A DNA stretch of 64,000 bases from CAINVV01 sp038323575. Its GTDB lineage: Bacteria > Bacteroidota > Bacteroidia > Bacteroidales > Prolixibacteraceae. Made by a program: the position numbers and the translations under genes. This document shows, one piece after another, positions 16,353 through 24,902 of this stretch. A model generated the notes under the pieces. The model did no database searches and was not told the DNA's origin. It saw only the letters and a list, made by a program, of their open reading frames with translations. The first letter of the stretch is position 1. Each line of letters begins with the position of its first letter. The stretch spans positions 45,554-109,553 of the forward strand of contig JBBQHB010000005.1 of the NCBI GenBank assembly GCA_038323575.1, in the 5' to 3' direction.

Positions 16353-18296
16353 CTAATATTTCCGGACCATTTTGTCAAAATCCAGGTACAGTGATTTTCC
16401 GTTCAAAGTAAAAATAATTACTCCTGCCTTCCGTGGCGTCTGGCTATAGGGGGAATCGAAACGGTCGTAGCTGGTGTTCACCGTCTGCCCGTCCAATTTG
16501 AAATCTTTGCCCCAATTCAACTGATAATTCCTGCCTCCGGATTGGTAGTTGAGCACCAGGTTGATGGAGTCGAAATCGCATTTATTGCCAAGAATCCTTT
16601 GGCGGAATTTTTCAAATGACTGATCATCCGTTTCCGAGCCGGCTTCCATGATCCAGAATGTTTTTTTCCCGGGTTGGATAAGATTGTCTGTCCTGTTTTT
16701 CCGGAATGTCAGGTTGTTTTTGGCGATCAGGGCACAATAGGTCCGGCCTTTTTTGCCCATCGCATAATTCCCGGAGACAACTACGGTATCGAAATTTTCT
16801 TTTGGAAACCAGGCATAGGTATAATCCAGCAATGATATTTCCATCAATCCTTTCTTTGCAGGGAGGGAATAAATGGACAGCGAGACATTCCGGTCCTGGC
16901 CGACATCAGGCATGCGTCCGTACCCGACCCAATAATTTGGTGACTGTTTGGGTATGCCCAATTCGAGTGCCGGATGGGTATGGAAAACACTGAATGAGTT
17001 GCCAATGTTCATTCCGGCCACATGCTGCTGGTCGCCATAGGTTCCGGGATGGTAGTTCTGGGCGGCATACACCGAGTAATCCTTCGTTTTATAGGTATAA
17101 GTGTTCCCTCTTTGAATTGCAACGCCATCAGACGGCGGATTAATGAATCGGGCGATGGCCGGCTCAAGATGCAGCCAGCTTAAAAGCTTGAAATCCATTA
17201 CTTTCAAATCGGAAATAAATCCATTGGTGAACATGCGGTTGGCACGGACAAAGGAGAGGGTATTCCTGATAATTTCAGGATTGGTAAAGGCCTCCATGCC
17301 CAGCTGCATCATCATGCTCCTGTTATCCGTGCCATAATATCCTTCTGCCTTCAATTCTGAAATATCCAGGCCGCTGCTTTGTTTGATCACCACTTTTCCT
17401 GTATCTCTTCCAATCTCCGCAATAACAGGCGGCAGAAAATATTTTTTGGTTGTTACCAGCCCGAATGCCATCCCGCCAGGTTTATTCCCGTTTCCCCAAT
17501 AATAATTGGTAACGTTTCCCAAAGTTGTATTTGGTCCTCCCTTTCGGCTGTGTTCATAGGCCCTTCCGCTGGCCGACACAAACATGGTGTTGCTATTCTG
17601 GGAGGCGACATCATACATCAGCAGATCCATGATGATCTCCATTTTTTTTGTAATTTCTTCGTCCGATGCATAATTGATCAGGTTGATCATTCCGCCGATA
17701 TCTTCCGTATAATAGACATTGGAGAAGAATTCGGTAAAGCCGTATTTCCAGCGCATCTCCATCCAGTCGAGTATTCTTTTTCTTGCCTTGTCACTGTGTT
17801 CTTTCCCCGTCATGCCGCTTTTCGGGAAAAGGGTATCGGGATATTTTTTCCCGATCAGGTATTCTGCGGAAGCATACAGAATCTGGTGGTTTTCACTCCA
17901 GTAACACATGGAGTTACCACCTGGTTCATCCCACCAGTAGCGAAAATTAAGAATAGACTTTTCAATTTTAGACTTTACGTCCGCTGGAATTCTGTCTCCG
18001 AAATCGTACAAAATGCGTATCAGACCGACCAGTCTGAAGTCGGAGCAGTCAAATTGCAGGTCAATAAATTTGAGGGTTCCATCCAATCCCTTCCAGTCGG
18101 TATCCTCTTTCCCGGAAACTAAATCCGCATAGATCTGATCCTGCATGAGAGGTAGGCCCAATGTCTCTTTGAGCGGATAGGACTTGTTTCTTTTGAGACT
18201 GATCAAATCATTTATGGTGGTTGCCCCGATGACTACGAGGAGGAAAATGATCAGGCTTGACCAGGTTAATTTGAATTTTTTAGTGAGTTGCAGCAT
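16353..18296 (-). CDS. Secreted or membrane-anchored protein of probable alpha/alpha-toroid fold, candidate polysaccharide lyase
   Basis: The protein has 647 residues and I do not recognise a named family. A single N-terminal hydrophobic segment (about 12-30) is a signal anchor or uncleaved signal peptide. Residues 60-400 look mainly helical, with aromatic, His and Asn residues (CYWSENHQILYASAEYLIG, YYTEDIGGMINLINYA), as in (alpha/alpha)-toroid polysaccharide lyases. Residues about 400-640 look beta-rich and fit a C-terminal sheet domain. Its place between DUF1080 and GH105 supports a role in polysaccharide breakdown. A lyase would supply the unsaturated ends for the GH105 enzymes, but no catalytic Tyr/His pair can be assigned from sequence alone. 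Confidence 0.6.
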   Translation of the reverse strand: MLQLTKKFKLTWSSLIIFLLVVIGATTINDLISLKRNKSYPLKETLGLPLMQDQIYADLVSGKEDTDWKGLDGTLKFIDLQFDCSDFRLVGLIRILYDFGDRIPADVKSKIEKSILNFRYWWDEPGGNSMCYWSENHQILYASAEYLIGKKYPDTLFPKSGMTGKEHSDKARKRILDWMEMRWKYGFTEFFSNVYYTEDIGGMINLINYASDEEITKKMEIIMDLLMYDVASQNSNTMFVSASGRAYEHSRKGGPNTTLGNVTNYYWGNGNKPGGMAFGLVTTKKYFLPPVIAEIGRDTGKVVIKQSSGLDISELKAEGYYGTDNRSMMMQLGMEAFTNPEIIRNTLSFVRANRMFTNGFISDLKVMDFKLLSWLHLEPAIARFINPPSDGVAIQRGNTYTYKTKDYSVYAAQNYHPGTYGDQQHVAGMNIGNSFSVFHTHPALELGIPKQSPNYWVGYGRMPDVGQDRNVSLSIYSLPAKKGLMEISLLDYTYAWFPKENFDTVVVSGNYAMGKKGRTYCALIAKNNLTFRKNRTDNLIQPGKKTFWIMEAGSETDDQSFEKFRQRILGNKCDFDSINLVLNYQSGGRNYQLNWGKDFKLDGQTVNTSYDRFDSPYSQTPRKAGVIIFTLNGKSLYLDFDKMVRKY

Positions 18297-18310
18297 TCGT
18301 AGTTATTGAA

Positions 18311-18348
18311 GGGAATGCCCCAAATAAACAATTATTTGAGGCATTCCC
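18311..18348 (-). terminator. 17-bp stem hairpin after the DUF1080 gene
   Basis: GGGAATGCCCCAAATAA (18311-18327), loop ACAA, then TTATTTGAGGCATTCCC (18332-18348): 17-nt arms with a single mismatch. The hairpin begins 24 nt after the DUF1080 stop and sits before the next gene. It would end or attenuate transcription here, or protect the 3' end of the upstream mRNA. No strong U-tract follows. Confidence 0.6.
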
Positions 18349-18371
18349 GGTAGGTATTTGAGAGAATTGTA

Positions 18372-19109
18372 TTAAAGTTCGCGGATCTTGATATTTCGGA
18401 ACCAGACTGCATATCCGTGATCCTGCAGACCGATGAATCCTTCTTTGGCGATTCCTTCAGTCCATCCGGGGAATGATTTGAATTTACTTTTGGCTACCAT
18501 GGCATCCCATTCCGGGGTCCACAAGGTATATTTAACCACTTCAACACCATTCATATATTGGGTACAAACACCATCTTTCAGTGTAACCTTGCAGGTATTC
18601 CATTCGCCTGCAGGATGCACGGTTTTAGGATCGCAAGGCAGGATGTCATACAATGAACCGGCCAAATGGTTGGCTAATTTGTTGTCTGTTGCATCGGCGT
18701 TGTCGAGTACCTGAATCTCGGGTGCCGCATAGTAAATAGGTTTACCGGGTACTTCCCTTACATTGTAGAAAATACCTGAATTCGCCATTTTGCTTGCTTT
18801 CCAGTCGATGGTCAATTCGAAATTTTTGTATTTCTTACCAGGAAACAGGATATCACCATTAGAACCTTGTCCGGGTTTTTTGTCAGGAGCAGTGAAAACT
18901 TTCATTGCATTTTCTTCGATGACCCAGTTGGTTGGCATTGCAGTTCCGTTGCACTGTCTCCAGCCGTCAAAATCTTTGCCGTTGAACAACAGGGACCAGC
19001 CCTCTTTTTTCTCTTTTTTGGTCAATTCGTTGACCTTTTGCGAAAAAGCAGGAGCGGAGATTAATACCGCTGCGAATAAAGTGATTGTCAAAAAAATGTT
19101 GCGCTTCAT
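18372..19109 (-). CDS. DUF1080 (3-keto-disaccharide hydrolase family) secreted protein
   Basis: The protein has 245 residues with a Sec signal peptide (about 1-23). The DUF1080 jelly-roll follows: WSLLFNGKDFDGWRQ, then NFELTIDWKASKMANSGIFY, EIQVLDN, and the closing GFIGLQDHGYAVWFRNIKIREL (given in part). Members are known to hydrolyse 3-keto-glycosides after Gfo/Idh/MocA enzymes oxidise the sugar. Three such oxidoreductases are in this window, two of them 7-9 kb downstream in the same orientation. It is preceded by the FGE-like lipoprotein gene (110 bp) and followed by a strong hairpin. Confidence 0.9.
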   Translation of the reverse strand: MKRNIFLTITLFAAVLISAPAFSQKVNELTKKEKKEGWSLLFNGKDFDGWRQCNGTAMPTNWVIEENAMKVFTAPDKKPGQGSNGDILFPGKKYKNFELTIDWKASKMANSGIFYNVREVPGKPIYYAAPEIQVLDNADATDNKLANHLAGSLYDILPCDPKTVHPAGEWNTCKVTLKDGVCTQYMNGVEVVKYTLWTPEWDAMVAKSKFKSFPGWTEGIAKEGFIGLQDHGYAVWFRNIKIREL

Positions 19110-19219
19110 GTTTTGAGTTTTATACCCGACCGGGTGCGATTAATATAATAAAATAGTATTTGTTAATTCTTTTCGCCGAAGTTAACTAATTGCCACCGAT
19201 TGGCCAAAAAAATTTAGAT

Positions 19220-20161
19220 TCAATTACCGGTTTTGCTACTCCCGGTTGCATCTGCTGCGCACCTGAATCCGGTATTGAAAAGTGAAGTTTCCTGTGTGTT
19301 GGATGCCCTGAAAGCAGAGGTGAAACTATTTTCGCCTGCCTGGTCGAAAAAGAAAGATCCGCCCCGGATGACCTTTAAATCCGGATTATCCTGAAAGGGA
19401 GAATTGCTGCCGGGATAGGGTTTGTAAGTATCGGCGCACCAGTTCCAGACGTTGCCTCCCATATCTGTCAATCCGCAGGGTGTCTCGCCATAAAAACCAA
19501 CCGGAGAAGTCACCACAAAACCATCTTCTCCCTGTTTTGCGGTCAGGTCACTTCCCTGCCAGACATTGGCCAGGTATTTTCCGTTGACAACCAATTGATC
19601 ACCCCAACTAAAGCGTGAATTGCTTTTTCCGCCGCAACGCGCTGCAAATTCCCATTCGGCCTCGGTCGGTAGTCTTTTGCCTTCCCAGGCAGCAAAGGCA
19701 GAGGCATCGTACCAACTAACCTGGGTAACCGGGTGATTATCTGAGGCCCGGGCTGTGTTCTTGCCGAGTGGATATTGCCAGGTTGCACCGGGTTGTAAAG
19801 TCCAGGCAGAAGTATTAAAATCAAAAACTCCCGAATCGCCGAATTTCTCTGCATCCGTTTTGTAGCCTGTTGCCTCGATAAATTTCCGGAAATCAGCTAC
19901 CGTAACTGGGTATTTGTCTATACTGAAAGACTTAACCTCCACCTGATGGGCAGGTTGTTCAGTCACGGGTCCCTTATCAGAACCCATGGTGAAAGCACCT
20001 CCGTTAAATGAAACCATTTCACGCTTTTGGGGCGATTGAATGGGTTCATTCATTTTTTCTGAACCTACTTTTTCTGACTTGACTTGTGGTTTACGGCCTG
20101 TGTTTGTGGAGCAACCGATCAATGCCAATGAAGACAACAAAACTAAATTTCGCAGAATCAT
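19220..20161 (-). CDS. SUMF1/FGE-like domain lipoprotein lacking the formylglycine-synthase cysteines
   Basis: The protein has 313 residues with a lipoprotein signal peptide (lipobox LIGC, Cys17). The FGE-sulfatase domain spans about residues 48-305: MVSFNGGAFTMGS, SFSIDKYPVTVADFRKF, RLPTEAEWEFAARCG, DMGGNVWNWCADTY, VIRGGSF. The segment after GGSF is FFDQAGENSFTSAFR, with no copper-binding Cys pair, so formylglycine synthesis is unlikely despite its position 42 bp after a sulfatase gene. Related non-catalytic members act as scaffolds or ligand-binding proteins in other systems. Its role here is unknown, but synteny suggests a tie to sulfatase or glycan metabolism. Confidence 0.88.
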   Translation of the reverse strand: MILRNLVLLSSLALIGCSTNTGRKPQVKSEKVGSEKMNEPIQSPQKREMVSFNGGAFTMGSDKGPVTEQPAHQVEVKSFSIDKYPVTVADFRKFIEATGYKTDAEKFGDSGVFDFNTSAWTLQPGATWQYPLGKNTARASDNHPVTQVSWYDASAFAAWEGKRLPTEAEWEFAARCGGKSNSRFSWGDQLVVNGKYLANVWQGSDLTAKQGEDGFVVTSPVGFYGETPCGLTDMGGNVWNWCADTYKPYPGSNSPFQDNPDLKVIRGGSFFFDQAGENSFTSAFRASNTQETSLFNTGFRCAADATGSSKTGN

Positions 20162-20203
20162 AAATTATTTTTGTTTAATGATCAAAACTACAATTTGTTG
20201 TGG

Positions 20204-21727
20204 TTACTCCTCCATCCAGCTTAATTCTTTCCAGTAAGCCTTCCCGTCGTTGTCCTGTCTTTCGCCGGGAGTGCTCCGGCCTTCTTTGACATATTTAATC
20301 ATCAATGTTTTAAGCTCCTTAACTACTTCGGGAAATTTGAGGTACAGATTGCTGGTTTCGCCGATATCGTCTTTCATGTTGTACAACTGGATTTTTGGCA
20401 AACCTTCCTCTTCTTTTCCGGGTTTTGGTGAACTCCAACCTCCGGAGCCTGCAGCCAGCAGAAGTTTCCAGTCACCTTTGCGAATGGTAAAACTTCCGTT
20501 GATTGAATGGTGAACAGTAGCTTCCCTGATCGTCTTCTTATAAGCAGGGTCAAACAACAAAGGCAGGAGATTGTAGCTGTCTTCCCCTTCGCCGGATTTT
20601 AACTGATACCCTGCCAGGGATGAAAAGGTAGCCATAAAATCTGTCAGACAGACTGTCTGTTTAACCAGGTGTGACTGAATGCGGTCCGGCCACTGCATCA
20701 TTAGCGGAATATGATGACCGCCATCGAAGAGGTCTGCCTTCATGCCCCGGAAGATGTAATTGGGTGAATGCCCCATTGCCTTTAAATCGTCAATCTTAGC
20801 AGAAGGGGAACAACCGTTGTCTGAGGTGAAAATTACCAATGTGTTATCTTCAGCCCCGGATTCTTTTACTGCCTGCAAAACCTGACCTACGGCCCAATCG
20901 ACCATTAACACAAAATCACCATAAGGATTCAATCCGGATTTTCCCTGAAACTCAGGAGACGGAAGAATGGGTGTATGGGGGGCGGTCATCGCGAAATAGA
21001 GAAAGTAAGGTTTGCCGGCCTCCGAATGTTCACGGATGTATCCGCTTGCCTTCCGGGTCAGGTTAGGCAGACAATCCTCGTGCATAAAGTCCTTGCCGGT
21101 TGGCCCTTTGCGCCACATCTTCATCCCCTCGTTCTGCGTTTCCCTGTCGGGTAGAGCGGTTGCTTTATCGTTTTCAATGTAAACATAAGGCGGCATGTCG
21201 AGCGATGCGCTGATTCCATAGAAATATTGGAATCCCAGGGCTGTTGGTCCGTTTTTAATGGGTTTTGAAAAATCTACATTGTTGATTCCATTTTCGATAT
21301 TGTTCCATTCCCAACCCAGGTGCCATTTCCCAATACAGGCCGTTGAATAATCATTCTGTTTGAGCATGGAGGCAACTGTCAGCCGACTGGCAGGGATCAA
21401 GGGTTTTGAATAGCCATTCAACACCCCCGATTTCAGGGAGGATCGCCAGCTGTATCTCCCTGTCAGGATGCCGTAACGAGTAGGAGAACAGACAGCGGAC
21501 CCTGAATGTGCATCACTGAATACAACACCCTGCCGGGCTATTTTATCCAGATTCGGGGTTTGAATTTTTGAATCTTTATTCAGGGCTGATACATCACCGT
21601 ATCCGAGATCATCGGCCAGGATTAAAACGATATTTGGCTTACCCTGTCCCGATAAAATCAGGGAGACGGATGAAAATCCCATTACAAAAATGGTCTTCAA
21701 CTGGTTGATAGGTGTTTTCAATCTCAT
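20204..21727 (-). CDS. Type I sulfatase (1), Cys-type
   Basis: The enzyme removes sulfate esters from glycans in the periplasm. The start at 21727 (MRLKTPINQL..) gives a signal peptide to about residue 27 and lies 7 bp after the esterase stop; an in-frame ATG at 21889 would run back over the esterase gene. Key residues are ILADDLGYGD (metal-binding Asp pair, 39-40), the formylglycine site CSPTR (Cys80), GKWHLG, HTPILPS and TSDNGCSP. The length of 507 residues is normal. It is the third gene of a fucosidase-esterase-sulfatase run with 4-bp and 7-bp junctions, so sulfated fucose is a reasonable substrate guess. A maturase (anSME or true FGE) is not in the window. Confidence 0.93.
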   Translation of the reverse strand: MRLKTPINQLKTIFVMGFSSVSLILSGQGKPNIVLILADDLGYGDVSALNKDSKIQTPNLDKIARQGVVFSDAHSGSAVCSPTRYGILTGRYSWRSSLKSGVLNGYSKPLIPASRLTVASMLKQNDYSTACIGKWHLGWEWNNIENGINNVDFSKPIKNGPTALGFQYFYGISASLDMPPYVYIENDKATALPDRETQNEGMKMWRKGPTGKDFMHEDCLPNLTRKASGYIREHSEAGKPYFLYFAMTAPHTPILPSPEFQGKSGLNPYGDFVLMVDWAVGQVLQAVKESGAEDNTLVIFTSDNGCSPSAKIDDLKAMGHSPNYIFRGMKADLFDGGHHIPLMMQWPDRIQSHLVKQTVCLTDFMATFSSLAGYQLKSGEGEDSYNLLPLLFDPAYKKTIREATVHHSINGSFTIRKGDWKLLLAAGSGGWSSPKPGKEEEGLPKIQLYNMKDDIGETSNLYLKFPEVVKELKTLMIKYVKEGRSTPGERQDNDGKAYWKELSWMEE

Positions 21728-21734
21728 TTTGAAT

Positions 21735-22694
21735 CTATGGTGTGTATTTTTTATTTCTAAAAAATTCCTGAACAACGGGTTTTCCGCTAAGATAGCCCAG
21801 TGATTCGAGAAAAAGATCTGCCTGGTAAACGGTTTCACTAAAATATTTATTTTCGGCCTTGTCATCTTTCTGAAAATTAAAAAATCCATGTCCCTGACCT
21901 TCGTATAAAAACAGATCGCACCGTGAACCGGCTTCTTCCATCTTTTGTTTGTAAAGTTTTGCTGTTTCGACAGGTATTAACTTGTCGGCTGTACCCAGGA
22001 ATACCACAGCGGGAGCAGTACCTTTGCGGATATTGTGCATGGGGGAAATATCAGAAAAGCGTTCTCCCGTTCGCTCGTAACCATAACCGTTTGGTCCGTT
22101 GTCAAAAACCGGATTGAAAAGGACAAGGGCATTGGGCACGGCACTGATTTTCAGGTTATCACGTGGATCATCCAATCCCTGCACTGTTGCAGCCGCTGCG
22201 GCCAGATGTCCGCCGGCAGAACCACCGGATGCTGCGATTTTTGCCGTGTCGATGTTCAGCCGACCCGAGTTTTGGCGCAAGAACCTGATGACCGATTTAG
22301 CATCAGCCACCGCCTCAAATGGGGTCGTATTGTGCCTCGATTTGACCCGGTAATCGGCCAAAACTGTGATCATCCCGCGACTGGCAAAATAGTCAGCCTG
22401 GGGTTTAAATTGAGCAATATCACCGGAAACCCAACCGCCTCCGAAGAAAAAGACGATCATCGGGTAGCTTTTCTTATTATTAAAATGATCCGGTTTCCTG
22501 ACATACAATTTCAAGGAGACGGTATCGATCTGCTTGTAAGTATACTCATCGTACCCGGCGGCCTTAAGCGCGCTGAATGATTGTTGCGGTGTATTCTTTT
22601 CCCGGACCTTGGGTTCACTGCTTTTTTGGGCTGAAACTGAAAGGTTGATACAAAAAAACAGCAGCAATACGATACTACTTGGGACAGTTTTCAT
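21735..22694 (-). CDS. Secreted alpha/beta-hydrolase carbohydrate esterase (1)
   Basis: The protein has 319 residues with a Sec signal peptide (about 1-22). It shows the alpha/beta-hydrolase marks: oxyanion-hole FFFGGGWVSGD, nucleophile elbow ASGGSAGGHLAA, acid in FLGTADKLIPVE and His in GQGHGFFNF. This is the BD-FAE/acetyl-esterase type that removes acetyl or feruloyl groups from polysaccharides. Its ATG overlaps the GH29 stop (ATGA, 22691-22694), so it is translationally coupled to the fucosidase. The exact acyl group and sugar are not predictable. Confidence 0.88.
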   Translation of the reverse strand: MKTVPSSIVLLLFFCINLSVSAQKSSEPKVREKNTPQQSFSALKAAGYDEYTYKQIDTVSLKLYVRKPDHFNNKKSYPMIVFFFGGGWVSGDIAQFKPQADYFASRGMITVLADYRVKSRHNTTPFEAVADAKSVIRFLRQNSGRLNIDTAKIAASGGSAGGHLAAAAATVQGLDDPRDNLKISAVPNALVLFNPVFDNGPNGYGYERTGERFSDISPMHNIRKGTAPAVVFLGTADKLIPVETAKLYKQKMEEAGSRCDLFLYEGQGHGFFNFQKDDKAENKYFSETVYQADLFLESLGYLSGKPVVQEFFRNKKYTP

Positions 22695-24469
22695 TTTGCC
22701 GGATTCAGGTTTATCTCCTTAAAGGTGAAACCGATTTTATTTTCGGTGAAATTTTGAGGAATCAGTGTCATCTCATAGGTTCCCGGTTTATCAAATTTGA
22801 TTTTTCCCGCTCCTGAGTGTATCAGTTTCCAGTACTGGCTGCGCTGGTTGTATTCCCTGCTGTCGTCCTTAACTACAGCTGAAAGTTCCTGACCTGCACA
22901 TTTAATCTTTATGGTTTGTCCACCCTGCCAGACGGGAGTACCGTGAGAACCCGTCTCTGTAGTTACGATGTCAACAAGATAGGTTCCCGGCTTCTCCACA
23001 CGGAAACTCCAGGTGAGGTTAACAGCTTTGTCAAGCCAGTCGGCACCTCCGCCGCGAGCAGTAAATTTAAGGTTTGCAGGTTTGCCCTCTTTTTGTGCAG
23101 CTGCTAAAATTCCGGGAAGCAAAATCGTCCTGTTTGCCTGTTGGGAGATGGCCGTTTCCACATCTGCTGCTCCTTCTATTTCAACAACTATTACAGAAAC
23201 GATCTTATCAGGTGCCTGTTTGGGAAGTTGGATTTTTAACCTGTGATGATCGGATTTTGGATCCAAAATTTCCTTAAACGGCAGGGCTTTTTGTTGGTTA
23301 TCAGCAAGCAGGTAGATTTTTTTGACTTTGTTTTTCAAACCTTCCAGATAGAAATCTGTTGTTGGCCAGTTAAATATGCCAAGAAACAGTTTCCCGGGTT
23401 TTTGGGTGATATTTCCCCATTTGAACTCGATTTTGTAAGGACCAGCCTGGGATCCATAGATGGCTTCGCTGTTGATTTTCATCCAGTCGCCCACTTTGGC
23501 CAGGATATCGACAGATTCTTTTGGGATAAGTCCTTCGGAGGTTGGTCCGACGTTCAGGAGGTAGTTTCCGCCTTTGGCGGCTATATCAAAAAGCAATCGG
23601 GTAAGTGCTTCGGGAGATTTCCATTCGTGGTCGTTTTTCTTGAAACCCCAGGTATTGTTGAGGGTGGCGGGCACTTCCCAGTCACCGGGAACGACTGTGG
23701 CAGGTATCACATTGTCGCCTGTGGACATGTAGTCGGTTTCAACGCCGCCACCGAGCCGTCCGCTGATGATGCATTCGGGCTGAAGGCTGCGGACCAGGTC
23801 TTTCAGGCTTTGTGCCTGTTCCTTGGAAATGTTCATCGGGGTATCGAACCATATCAGCCCGATCGGACCGTAATTCACCAGCAACTCCGTGAGTTGGGGT
23901 TTGACTTTTGAATCAAGATAATACTGGAAGTTCCTTTCCTTTGGGTAATCCCATTCGTTATCGAGTCCGTTGGGCTCATTCCAGTCGCGGGATTGGGAAT
24001 AGTAAAAGCACATTTTTAATCCCTGCTTCTGACACTCTTCGGCCAATGCCTTGATCACATCTTTGCCATAAGGCGTCGCGTCTACGATATTGTATTTGGA
24101 AGCATTCGATTTAAACATGGCGAACCCGTCGTGGTGCTTAGAGGTGATGGTGATGTACTTCATGCCTGCATTTTTTGCCGTTGCCACGAAATCTTTCGCA
24201 TTGAATTTTACCGGATTGAACTGTTTGGCCAATCCGCGGTATTCCAATACCGGAATTTTTGCATTTTTCATGATCCATTCCCCGATCTGGGGATATTCCG
24301 TGCCTTTCCATTCCCCGGCAGGGATGCAATAGAGACCCCAGTGGATGAACATGCCAAAACGGGCTTCGCGCCACCACTGCATCCTTTGATCCTGGGTGAT
24401 GGTTTTTTGGGAGAAGGCTGACTGGATGGATATTGTCAGCAGTAACAGAAAAAAGATAGATTTTTTCAT
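22691..24469 (-). CDS. GH29 alpha-L-fucosidase
   Basis: A secreted retaining alpha-L-fucosidase. The protein has 592 residues with a signal peptide to about residue 21. The catalytic barrel spans about 25-355 (WWREARFGMFIHWGLY, SKHHDGFAMF, and the nucleophile in IGLIWFDTPM, Asp209). A beta domain follows (about 360-430), then an extra C-terminal carbohydrate-binding-like module (about 440-590, FRVEKPGTYLVDI). It is longer than the usual 450 residues because of that module. It opens the tight fucosidase-esterase-sulfatase run. The 433 bp upstream is repeat-rich and non-coding. Confidence 0.94.
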   Translation of the reverse strand: MKKSIFFLLLLTISIQSAFSQKTITQDQRMQWWREARFGMFIHWGLYCIPAGEWKGTEYPQIGEWIMKNAKIPVLEYRGLAKQFNPVKFNAKDFVATAKNAGMKYITITSKHHDGFAMFKSNASKYNIVDATPYGKDVIKALAEECQKQGLKMCFYYSQSRDWNEPNGLDNEWDYPKERNFQYYLDSKVKPQLTELLVNYGPIGLIWFDTPMNISKEQAQSLKDLVRSLQPECIISGRLGGGVETDYMSTGDNVIPATVVPGDWEVPATLNNTWGFKKNDHEWKSPEALTRLLFDIAAKGGNYLLNVGPTSEGLIPKESVDILAKVGDWMKINSEAIYGSQAGPYKIEFKWGNITQKPGKLFLGIFNWPTTDFYLEGLKNKVKKIYLLADNQQKALPFKEILDPKSDHHRLKIQLPKQAPDKIVSVIVVEIEGAADVETAISQQANRTILLPGILAAAQKEGKPANLKFTARGGGADWLDKAVNLTWSFRVEKPGTYLVDIVTTETGSHGTPVWQGGQTIKIKCAGQELSAVVKDDSREYNQRSQYWKLIHSGAGKIKFDKPGTYEMTLIPQNFTENKIGFTFKEINLNPAK

Positions 24470-24902
24470 TGTTCAATAATTTGTTTTTTAATGGTCAAAT
24501 GGAATAGCCATGAGGTTTTTTATCATTCCGAATGGTGATTGACAAATCATGTCTATTTCATAAATTTTAAAATATTTTTTGATGTTTCATTTACTGTTAA
24601 GTTGTTACGAATCTTAGTTTGGGTAAAGACTGTATTTGAAACCATAAATGTCCGAAAAAAAACTTTATCCGCTACGCGGAAAGTGAAAACACCTAACTTT
24701 CTTTTCTACAATACTTTATCCGCCACGCGGAGGAGGAATGCAATTTAATGGTATACAATACTTTAAGCCTTAGGGACATGGGTTGTTTGGAGGTATGCAA
24801 TTCAACTGATTCTTTACCGCGTTGGGGTTGAAGTATTGTAGAAAAATTAACCCACGATGGTCCCTTTACCCTGTAGTTAAACATAATGGGTATCATATCG
24901 AA
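24470..24902. other. Repeat-rich non-coding region between GH29 and sulfatase (2)
   Basis: No gene is supported in these 433 bases. They hold two copies of ACTTTATCCGCnACGCGGA (24662-24680 and 24713-24731), each containing a small perfect hairpin (TCCGC-n3-GCGGA), and two copies of GGAGGnATGCAATTnAA (24732-24748 and 24789-24805). They also hold a 15-bp inverted repeat that bounds 144 bp (listed separately). The region must also contain the GH29 promoter and the end of the preceding transcript. Confidence 0.7.
24702..24845. mobile_element. Candidate 144-bp miniature element bounded by 15-bp inverted repeats
   Basis: TTTTCTACAATACTT at 24702-24716 and its exact reverse complement at 24831-24845 bound 144 bp. 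A partial copy (TACAATACTTTA) occurs inside near 24754. The span holds no ORF of note, contains one of the two CCGC/GCGG hairpins and both GGAGGnATGCAATT copies. This fits a small non-autonomous element or a structured RNA. No target-site duplication is obvious. Confidence 0.35.

Noticed and set aside
17379..18122. 247-codon plus-strand ORF opposite the 647-residue toroid protein
   Set aside because: Antisense shadow; the minus-strand frame has a signal anchor, full length and neighbours in the same direction.
19220..20161. Calling the FGE-like lipoprotein the sulfatase maturase
   Set aside because: The cysteine pair needed for copper binding and catalysis is missing after the GGSF motif, and the protein is a lipoprotein.
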